The notes below the pieces were generated by a model. That model searched no databases, was not told where the DNA came from, and saw nothing but the letters and a program-made list of their open reading frames with translations. From assembly GCA_031769625.1 (NCBI GenBank), contig JAUIMM010002022.1:62001-126000 (forward strand): 64,000 bases of DNA. Direction: 5' to 3'. The DNA is from Taudactylus pleione. Lineage: Eukaryota > Chordata > Amphibia > Anura > Myobatrachidae. A program made the translations under genes and the position numbers. Position 1 is the stretch's first letter. Each line of letters opens with the position of its first letter. Positions 39,762 through 46,755 of this stretch are shown in pieces.

Positions 39762-42700
39762 ATGCGCCCTCCTGGGGCATGGAAAGGGAAGAGTCCCCTA
39801 CGGAAGGGGTCTCAAGCCCAGCGGGTGAGGAAAAAAGAGGAGCCGCACCTGAGTACCCCGGTGAGGAATCGGGCTGAAGCTTTCAGCCAGCCGGGGGTGC
39901 GGGAGCCGGAGAAGCATGTTGTCGGGAGCGCGGCTGCTGTGGAGCAACAGCGGCCGCGAGCGGGACCCCCCGAACTGTCCGTGGAGGCTCCCCGCGGTGA
40001 TGTAACCGTGGGTAGAGCGGAGGCGAGTGGTGCCGGTGCTCCACCGGATAGTGAAGAGGGGGGGACCGAGGACCCGATGTTTTTGGCCGTTGAGGAGGAA
40101 GGGGAGGCTTCCCTGGGCTCCGATGAAGAAGACTATGTAGCACAGCTGTGCTTGGAAGAAGCCGTGGCAGAGGCGAAGAGGTTAAACACAAAAATCTCTT
40201 ATATTAAAAAAAAGAGGAATAAAGCGCATACGTGGGAGAAACCCAGGCTGAGAGGAGAACTGGTGGAGCTGCAGGATACCCTTGACCGGGTGAAAGAAAG
40301 AATCAGGCTGCTGAGACAGGCGAGCCAGTGTCCGGAGGATCCCAGCGGCTTTCCAGCTAATCCAGCACTGGAGGGGTTAACCCCGACTCAGCCATCGGAG
40401 AATCCATTACTGACTGCCATTAAAATAATGGAAGAAACTGAAAAGTTACCTGAAAGGGTTAGTGGAGTTCCCGGTGACATGGCGGGAGTTCCGAGGCAGA
40501 GTGGTGACGTAGCGGAGGACCTGTCAATCAGGAATGATGACGCTGCAGGGATCCCTGTGAGCGGTGGTGGAATTCCTGGCGTGCCTGTCTCCAGCGGTGG
40601 TATGCCTGTCTCGGGAGGAGGAGGAATTTCCTGTATCCAAGGTCCTGACGGCAGTGAGAGAATGGAGTGTTCAGCTGGAGCCAGGAGCCTGGAGCCGGAG
40701 ACGGAGGAAGGCATCGCGGTGAAGCGGCAAGGAGCTGGGATCCCGGTGAGTAGTGGTGACGGGATCCCTGGTGTATTCGTCTCCAGCAGTACTGCAGCAA
40801 AATCGGGAGAGGCAGAGCTTCCAGGCATCGGGGACTCTGTCTGCAGCGATGGAAAGAGTACCTCAGCTGGAGCCGGGAGTCGGGAGCCAGAGACAGCGAA
40901 GGGCGGCGCAGTGAATCGGCAGGTAGGTGGAGGAGTGGGGGACCCCCGGGGTGCGGCGGAGGACTTTGCGCGTTCGGTAGAGAGTGTCCCCGCCTCGCTG
41001 GGGGATGTCTCCCAGGGTCCGGACACCTCTGCCGAAACGCTGGTAGGTAGGCAAGGGCGCCCGGTGCGGACCGGGGAAGGACGGACGAGTAGGGCGCAGA
41101 GGGGTGAGGAGGCTGTACCCCCTATTGGGCCGGCGGATTCTGTGTGTACCTCAGGACCCGGGGCGGCTACGGGGGCAGCTGAGGACGCATCAAAGGAGGG
41201 CACGGAAGTAGCGGTGTCCAGGAAGAGAGGTGTCTTGGCACAGGGTATGCTGTCACTGGAAAAAGAACGGTTGCAGCCAAAAGAAAGAGCCTTATTAAAT
41301 ATCATGTATGGGGAACTGGAGACTCCTGCAAGAGTGAAGGCAGCATTAGAGCTGATTAATAAAGAACAAGCAAGGAAGATGATTGGTGGCAAAGGTGTTA
41401 ATGAAGGAGCATCAGTCTCTGGGATTCATGACTCTGGCAATGGACAGAAGGTGAATGGTAATGATTTGGGAAATGAACAAAATATTAATAAAAATAAAGT
41501 TTCTTATGCTGGTGCATTGGCAGGGGGGAGGAGTGAGGCACGAAAGTTTTTTTCAAGAACTGAACATGATACTGGTGTTAAGAGGCGTAATGTGATACAG
41601 TTTAAGTGGGAGGGGGAGGAGGAGGTACCAAGCAAAGAACATTTTTTGACCATGTTGTTTTCTCTGGGTGTATCAGCTGTAGATTTATTTGCATGCATAC
41701 ATCCTATTAGATCTAAAGACTTTGATGTAAGTTTCCAATCAAACTATGGAATGCAGAGACTGTGGAGCAAATGGTCATCTGCCAAAGGAAATAAGCCATA
41801 TGATGACTACAGTGCAAAATTAATGTCTAGGCAGGATGTGGTCAAATTGACTGTGCTGGTTCGAAATGAATCTATACCAGAAAATGACATTAAGTATTGG
41901 CTCTCTAGGCACTGTGAGGTGTTATCGGGACTGGTAAAAGTTGATTACACCAAGGGGGTGTGGGGTGGGGCTTATACCATACAGGTAAGACTGTTAAGTA
42001 CTGCGTTTGGTATGAACCACTTGCCCTCTGCCACCTACATTGGGAGGGACAGAATACAGGTCTTCTATCAGGGCCAGCCAAAGACCTGTTTTAGGTGTGG
42101 GGATACGCGGCATTTGAGTGGGGATTGTGGAGTGATTAAATGTACATTATGTGGAGGAATGGGGCATACATCGAGAATGTGCAATAGAGTGAGGTGCAAT
42201 TTGTGTGGACAAGAGGGACACCCATATAGTAGGTGTCCGGAGGCTGATGTGAGGGAGAAGGATGATTCAGGGGAGGAGGAGGAGGGAAGAGGTAGAAAGG
42301 AGAGAGGTTCAGTAGAGGTGCAAGAGGAGCATGTGACAAGGTGGAGAGTGGCAGAGGAAAGGAAAGAGGTGGAAAATAGAGAGGATGGATTCCAAAAGGT
42401 TAAAAATAAAAATAAAAAAAAGAGGAAAGGAGGGGAGGAGTTAATATTGGTAAACAGATTTGATGCGCTTACCACAGATGAAGAAGAAGATGGGGAGATA
42501 ATGAGGCAAAGGGGGGAGTTGGTGTTTGCCCCTAGAGTAGCAAGAAGGAGGGCGGCAAGGAAAAAGGATAGGGAAGGAGAATCAGGATCCAGTAAGAGAA
42601 GGAAGGAGGAGAAGGGGGAAATGGGCCAAGGGAAGGAGGGGAAAACCATAGAAGATCCACAGGATTTAGAGTGGGACGAAATGGGGACAGAACTACAGGG

Positions 42701-42941
42701 GGATATAAGAAGGAGGAGAAGTTGGGTGGAGGAGAAGGAAGGGGAGGATGCACCTCCTCAAAATGAGGGCGAAATGGAGGTAATTGGGATTGATCCATCT
42801 GTGGAAGTTCCACAGGGGTCTGTAATTCCCAAACCTCCGGATCCGGGAGGAAGGGGAGTGGTGGTGTGTATTGGTGATGGAGATGGTGGTGGGGCTAGGG
42901 TGGAGGGTGTGGGGGAGGGGGATCCCCCTGGGCAGAAGTAA
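39762..42941 (+). CDS. LINE ORF1: RNA-binding protein with three CCHC zinc knuckles (1,059 aa)
   Basis: Probable nucleic-acid-binding partner of ORF2 that packages the element RNA into a ribonucleoprotein. The start is the first ATG after an in-frame TGA at 39,702, with A at -3; the stop is TAA. Order along the protein: a basic, disordered N-terminus; a probable coiled coil at about 129-186; a Gly/Pro/Ser-rich region at about 225-500 containing a direct duplication (263-323 and 326-387); a folded region at about 607-773 whose two beta-alpha-beta-like segments may be RRM folds (inference); three CX2CX4HX4C knuckles at 776-789, 794-807 and 812-825; then a Glu/Lys/Arg-rich tail with a likely nuclear signal KKKRK (885-889) and further basic clusters at 928-935 and 945-948. 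The first half (to about nt 41,270) is GC-rich; the second half is AT- then purine-rich. Knuckle identification is firm; the RRM call is tentative. It lies 42 bp upstream of ORF2 in the same frame. Confidence 0.93.
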   Translation: MRPPGAWKGKSPLRKGSQAQRVRKKEEPHLSTPVRNRAEAFSQPGVREPEKHVVGSAAAVEQQRPRAGPPELSVEAPRGDVTVGRAEASGAGAPPDSEEGGTEDPMFLAVEEEGEASLGSDEEDYVAQLCLEEAVAEAKRLNTKISYIKKKRNKAHTWEKPRLRGELVELQDTLDRVKERIRLLRQASQCPEDPSGFPANPALEGLTPTQPSENPLLTAIKIMEETEKLPERVSGVPGDMAGVPRQSGDVAEDLSIRNDDAAGIPVSGGGIPGVPVSSGGMPVSGGGGISCIQGPDGSERMECSAGARSLEPETEEGIAVKRQGAGIPVSSGDGIPGVFVSSSTAAKSGEAELPGIGDSVCSDGKSTSAGAGSREPETAKGGAVNRQVGGGVGDPRGAAEDFARSVESVPASLGDVSQGPDTSAETLVGRQGRPVRTGEGRTSRAQRGEEAVPPIGPADSVCTSGPGAATGAAEDASKEGTEVAVSRKRGVLAQGMLSLEKERLQPKERALLNIMYGELETPARVKAALELINKEQARKMIGGKGVNEGASVSGIHDSGNGQKVNGNDLGNEQNINKNKVSYAGALAGGRSEARKFFSRTEHDTGVKRRNVIQFKWEGEEEVPSKEHFLTMLFSLGVSAVDLFACIHPIRSKDFDVSFQSNYGMQRLWSKWSSAKGNKPYDDYSAKLMSRQDVVKLTVLVRNESIPENDIKYWLSRHCEVLSGLVKVDYTKGVWGGAYTIQVRLLSTAFGMNHLPSATYIGRDRIQVFYQGQPKTCFRCGDTRHLSGDCGVIKCTLCGGMGHTSRMCNRVRCNLCGQEGHPYSRCPEADVREKDDSGEEEEGRGRKERGSVEVQEEHVTRWRVAEERKEVENREDGFQKVKNKNKKKRKGGEELILVNRFDALTTDEEEDGEIMRQRGELVFAPRVARRRAARKKDREGESGSSKRRKEEKGEMGQGKEGKTIEDPQDLEWDEMGTELQGDIRRRRSWVEEKEGEDAPPQNEGEMEVIGIDPSVEVPQGSVIPKPPDPGGRGVVVCIGDGDGGGARVEGVGEGDPPGQK
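40548..40922 (+). repeat. Diverged direct duplication inside ORF1
   Basis: Two adjacent segments, 40,548-40,730 and 40,737-40,922, encode related 61- and 62-residue units. Both begin GIPVS, continue GIPGV-VSS, and end with an SAGA-(R/G)S-EPET block followed by G-AV-RQ. The middle of the unit is poorly conserved. DNA similarity is visible at both ends (for example CAGCTGGAGCC in each). The spacing keeps the reading frame, consistent with an old in-frame tandem duplication in a disordered linker. Confidence 0.8.
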
Positions 42942-42983
42942 GGAGAAGGTAAGGTTGGTTCTGCTTTTCTATAACCTAGAAAT
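42942..42983 (+). other. ORF1-ORF2 spacer with second in-frame stop
   Basis: This 42-bp spacer is exactly 14 codons, so ORF1 and ORF2 share a frame. It follows the ORF1 TAA (42,939-42,941) and contains a second in-frame TAA at 42,972-42,974. Simple readthrough would have to pass two stops, so ORF2 is more likely translated by reinitiation or internal initiation, as proposed for other two-ORF LINEs. The ORF2 ATG has a favourable context, with A at -3 and G at +4. Confidence 0.85.
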
Positions 42984-45900
42984 ATGGATCCCCAACCCAT
43001 ACGATGTGCCACGATTAATGTGGCTTCCGTTATTTCCGACCGAGCTCGTTTTATGGCCTTTGATTTTTTCAACACGATTGAGGTTGATTTTTTGTTTTTG
43101 CAGGAGACAAGGATAAGTAAGTTGGATGCCCTCCATAGGATTAAGAGGGAGTGGAAGAGGGGTCCATCTTACTGGTCTCTTGCGGCCGAGCCGTACGGTG
43201 GGGTGGCAGTACTTTTTACTGATATGGTAACCATACACAAGGTTATAGAGTTACAAGTGGGCAGGTGTATCATTTTGGATATTTCTCTGAGGGGGCATGA
43301 CCTGAGATTGATTAACATCTATGGCCCGCAGTCAGCATGGGATAGAAAGTGCCTCTTTAGAGAAATAAAACCATTTCTCTTCACGGCCCAACAAGTTGTC
43401 TTTGGTGGTGATTTTAACACCGTCATTCGGCCTAAAGACAGGGGAGGCTCAAAGACAACATTGAGCTATGATTCAAATTATTTAGTAGGGATGATTAGAG
43501 AGGCTGGTCTGGTGGATGTGCATGTTCGCCATTACCCAGACCTCACGGGTTACACATATTATTGCGGTAGTCGTAGGTCAAGGATAGATAGATTTTTTGT
43601 TAAGGAAACTCTGAAGACCTTGCCTCCAGAGGTAAGGTTGGTGGAGTTTTCGGATCACTGTTTTCTGAGTGTTACCTTGAATGTAGCACAATCCCTTCAG
43701 AAAGGCAGGGGTATGTGGCGCCTTAACTCGGACCTCCTACAGGAGGAGGGAGTTAGACAATCCTTTAGAGAGTTCTTTCAGGCACAGGAAACATTGTTGG
43801 AGGCAGGATGGAGTAGATCAGAGTGGTGGGAGGAGGTCAAGAAAAGAACTCGGAGTTTCTTTAAACGATCAGTAGCAAAAAAGAACTTGGTAAATAGCAA
43901 CATCTACTATTTTTTGAGAAAGAAATTGGATCTCTTGATTTCTGAGGAGGGAAATAGTGGGGAAATTTCCCGGGTAAAAGCTCAGATGAAAGAATTTCAG
44001 TATAACCGGTTGGCATCTTTGGTTCTGGAGAGGGATTACGGGACTTACCACTCGCCTGATCCCTATCAGAGCTGTAGGATGACAGCTGAGGCAAGAGAGA
44101 TCAGGGGACTGCGTGATAACCAGGGTACTCTCCAAGAGACAAAGGAGGGTATTTTGGGTGTCATTGTAGATTATTACTCTGACCTTTTATCTGAGAAATT
44201 ACTTATCAGAGAAAGGATGGAGGTCTTTCTGAGGGGAACACCTGGACTCAGGAGGCCTGATGTCCCCTTTGATTGTTTGGAGAGTGATATAGGGGTGGAG
44301 GAGGTCAGGAGAGCAATTGACGGGCTTTCTGGGAAAAAATCTCCAGGTCCGGATGGTTTAACATCTGAGTTTTATAAGACCTTTTCGGATATTCTGGCCC
44401 CTCGTCTGGTAGAAGTTTTCAATGAGTGTCTTGGTGAAGAATGTCTTCCCCCTTCTATGAGGACATCTGCTCTTATATTACTCTCCAAAAGAAAGGACCC
44501 TCTGAGTGTTGAGAACTGGCGCCCCATAGCTCTTCTTAACACTGATAGGAAGATTTTGGCAAAAATAATTTTTAACAGAATGGCTGAATTTACGGAATTG
44601 CTTCTTTCAGCTTCTCAGCATTGCACTGTGAAGGGCCGTAGTACTTTTAGTGCTGTCCTTGGTGTCCGGGAGGTCATTGAGCGGTGTCGTGCTGAGAAGT
44701 GGGGAAAGTATTTGTTGGCACTGGATCAGTCAAAGGCTTTTGACAGAGTCAACCATGAGTACCTATGGGCGGTACTGGAGTGGTATGGATTTCCAGAGAG
44801 GGTGGTGAATTGGCTGAAAACAATATATAAAAAGGCCGAAAGCTTCCCACTTGTGAATGGTTGGGTGGGTGAAGCTTTCAGTGTGGGTTCTGGGGTTCGT
44901 CAGGGTTGCCCCCTGAGCCCCCTTCTGTACGTGTTTGCTATTGACCCCTTTATAAGGAGGTTGGAGTATGATACGGTGGGAGGGGTGCAGCTGGGTCCGG
45001 GGCCTGCACTGAAGGTTGTAGCCTATGCTGATGATGTCACGGTGTTTCTGTCTGAAGAGGCAGAGGCATGGCAGGTGGAAGAACTTATCAGGTTGTATTC
45101 TGAGGCTTCATGCTCCAGGATAAACCAGGAGAAGTGTGAAGCTTTTTGGATGGGGGAGGAAGGGGCAGAATTTGACCTTCCGGACAGCCTCCCCCGGGCC
45201 AGTGCGCAGATAAAAATTCTAGGAATATTTTTCAATCATGGTGATTATGGCACCCTAAATTGGGAGAAGAAGCTGGAAATAGCAACCAGGAAGGTATCTG
45301 TATGGAGAAGGTGGAAATCTTCTTATAGGGAAAGGGTTGACTTATGTAAAACCCACCTGATCCCGGTGTTTCTGTACATTAGCTATGTCTGTTTTTTGCC
45401 TCAATCTATGTGGTCTAGGTTAAATTCACTGTTTTTCCTGATGTTTTGGGGAAACAGGATGAATATTATCAAAAGGGGAATCACCTACAAATTGAGAGAA
45501 GAAGGAGGCCAGAGTATGGTCAATCCAGTTGTTTTCTTTGTAACAACGTTTTGTAAATTAAACATTGGGAGTCTGTTTTTGGAGACTCCCCCTCAATGGG
45601 TAGAAGGCTTCGGGGGATGGGTGTTTCCCTTCCTCAATGAATGGATGGAAGGGGGTCGGATTAAGACATTCCGAGTTAGGCGAGGATACCTCCCGATCTA
45701 CGTTATCCTGTGCCTGAAAGTTATGAGGCGGTGGAGCTTGGGGGTCGGTGATGTAAGAAGCTCAGCCAGGAGGGAGATGGGGTTGAGGATTCTGCAGACC
45801 TACTTCTATGTTCCGCTGGCCCTAAAGGATTGCCCGGGTGAGGTGTGTTCGGAGGGATTAGCTCTGATTAACTCTCAGAGGATCCCTTTGAAGTTTAGGG

Positions 45901-46361
45901 ACATAGCCTGGCTCTCCTTCCATGGAAGGCTCTATGTTAGGGGTAACCTTAAAGTAAGAAGTGCCGATGATCGTGGTTGTCCACGGGAGGAGTGTCTAGG
46001 GGAGGAGGAGACTATGGACCACTTCTTCTGTAAGTGTCCCTATAACATAGGGGTTTATAAGAGGGTTTCAAGGCGCCTTCGTATTCCTTGCCTTTCGGGG
46101 CTGAGTTACCCTGAATGGGCTTATGGTGCATTCAAGGGATTTGGAAGGTTTGATTTGTGCACAATTTTTTTAGTCAGCTTAGCGGTCCGTTATAGCACAT
46201 GGAATGCACGGTGTCGATTGGCCATGGGGGGTAAAGTCCTTCCCTGGATATCAGTAGTTGGGGAAATTCTGCACGAGGTAAAGCGGATGATGGAAATGGA
46301 TAAAGGAAGGATGGATGCCGTCAGCTGGTCACGTTTGTGGCGCCATCTGAGGCCCCCTTGA
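42984..46361 (+). CDS. LINE ORF2: APE endonuclease / reverse transcriptase (1,125 aa)
   Basis: Polyprotein for target-primed reverse transcription: it nicks chromosomal DNA and copies the element RNA from the exposed 3' end. An APE-type endonuclease occupies about residues 1-230, with the expected residues in order: N12, E41 (QET), Y113 (NIYGP), D143 and N145 (GGDFN), D202 (SRID), and D224-H225 (SDH). The reverse transcriptase spans about 430-720: KSPGPDG at 452-458, WRPIALLN, motif A with LDQSKAFD at 580-587, motif B GVRQGCPLSP at 637-646, and catalytic YADD at 681-684. The C-terminal region (about 970-1035) resembles the RT-associated zinc domain, with C999-X4-C1004-X8-H1013-X4-C1018. No RNase H domain is seen. 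The length fits a complete L1/Tx1 ORF2, and there is no frameshift or stop. ATG 42,984 is chosen because an in-frame TAA lies 9 bp upstream of it and the endonuclease fold begins immediately. It is probably still competent, but activity cannot be judged from sequence. Confidence 0.97.
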   Translation: MDPQPIRCATINVASVISDRARFMAFDFFNTIEVDFLFLQETRISKLDALHRIKREWKRGPSYWSLAAEPYGGVAVLFTDMVTIHKVIELQVGRCIILDISLRGHDLRLINIYGPQSAWDRKCLFREIKPFLFTAQQVVFGGDFNTVIRPKDRGGSKTTLSYDSNYLVGMIREAGLVDVHVRHYPDLTGYTYYCGSRRSRIDRFFVKETLKTLPPEVRLVEFSDHCFLSVTLNVAQSLQKGRGMWRLNSDLLQEEGVRQSFREFFQAQETLLEAGWSRSEWWEEVKKRTRSFFKRSVAKKNLVNSNIYYFLRKKLDLLISEEGNSGEISRVKAQMKEFQYNRLASLVLERDYGTYHSPDPYQSCRMTAEAREIRGLRDNQGTLQETKEGILGVIVDYYSDLLSEKLLIRERMEVFLRGTPGLRRPDVPFDCLESDIGVEEVRRAIDGLSGKKSPGPDGLTSEFYKTFSDILAPRLVEVFNECLGEECLPPSMRTSALILLSKRKDPLSVENWRPIALLNTDRKILAKIIFNRMAEFTELLLSASQHCTVKGRSTFSAVLGVREVIERCRAEKWGKYLLALDQSKAFDRVNHEYLWAVLEWYGFPERVVNWLKTIYKKAESFPLVNGWVGEAFSVGSGVRQGCPLSPLLYVFAIDPFIRRLEYDTVGGVQLGPGPALKVVAYADDVTVFLSEEAEAWQVEELIRLYSEASCSRINQEKCEAFWMGEEGAEFDLPDSLPRASAQIKILGIFFNHGDYGTLNWEKKLEIATRKVSVWRRWKSSYRERVDLCKTHLIPVFLYISYVCFLPQSMWSRLNSLFFLMFWGNRMNIIKRGITYKLREEGGQSMVNPVVFFVTTFCKLNIGSLFLETPPQWVEGFGGWVFPFLNEWMEGGRIKTFRVRRGYLPIYVILCLKVMRRWSLGVGDVRSSARREMGLRILQTYFYVPLALKDCPGEVCSEGLALINSQRIPLKFRDIAWLSFHGRLYVRGNLKVRSADDRGCPREECLGEEETMDHFFCKCPYNIGVYKRVSRRLRIPCLSGLSYPEWAYGAFKGFGRFDLCTIFLVSLAVRYSTWNARCRLAMGGKVLPWISVVGEILHEVKRMMEMDKGRMDAVSWSRLWRHLRPP

Positions 46362-46543
46362 ATGGGTAGCAGAAATTCGGTCCAGAGTCCATTGTAGCTG
46401 GTGTTTACCCTTTCCTGTCCTTCACCTAGTATATAGAAATTACAGAGAAATGCTTTACATATACCTGGATAACTAGTATTACCTTCTCGCTGCTTGGGTA
46501 GGTGGTGGAGTGTGAGAATTGCGAAGTGTGGTGTGTGAGGTGT

Positions 46544-46607
46544 GGGGAGGGAGGGTTTTGAGGTTGCTGGGGTATGTAGTGGGGGGAGGGGTAGGTGGTG
46601 GATAGGG
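46544..46607 (+). other. G-rich tract, possible G-quadruplex, in LINE 3' region
   Basis: Sense-strand G runs include GGGGAGGGAGGG at 46,544-46,555, GGGG at 46,569-46,572, GGGGGGAGGGG at 46,581-46,591 and GGG at 46,605-46,607. Some intervening loops are longer than 7 nt, so a canonical intramolecular quadruplex is possible but not certain. Mammalian L1 3' UTRs also carry a G-rich polypurine tract; whether this one is homologous or convergent is unknown. Confidence 0.55.
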
Positions 46608-46749
46608 TTTGGTGGTGTTCCTTGTAAATGCTCCAATTGATAAGGGAGTTGTTAGTATGGATTAAATACAAATATTGGCTTAGAATGTATAATATGTAAA
46701 ATATTGTAAATATGGTTTTATATATTTTTTATATGGTGGCAATTTCTGT

Positions 46750-46755
46750 AATAAA
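46750..46755 (+). terminator. AATAAA polyadenylation-like signal at LINE 3' end
   Basis: AATAAA lies only about 4-7 bp from the 3' junction. A hexamer normally directs cleavage 10-30 nt downstream, which here would fall in the flanking satellite. The genomic copy has no A-tail, so the integrated end was not a standard polyadenylated transcript end. The hexamer also lies in the stretch resembling satellite (AAACACAGAC), so it may be fortuitous. Confidence 0.45.

Noticed and set aside
40548..40922. The ~189-bp spacing of the ORF1 duplication as captured satellite
   Set aside because: The length resembles the 184-bp monomer but the sequence is GC-rich and unrelated; coincidence.
40388..41392. 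334-codon antisense open frame within ORF1
   Set aside because: It is antisense to a GC-rich, low-complexity coding region, has a Pro/Ser/Ala-rich shadow composition and shows no domain.
42068..42649. 193-codon antisense frame opposite the ORF1 tail
   Set aside because: It is the complement of a purine-rich tract, giving Ser/Pro/Leu/Phe low complexity; the sense strand has diagnostic zinc knuckles.
46190..46636. 148-codon antisense frame over the ORF2 end and 3' region
   Set aside because: It partly overlaps the conserved ORF2 C-terminus in antisense; the remainder is the His/Pro/Thr-rich complement of the G-rich tract.
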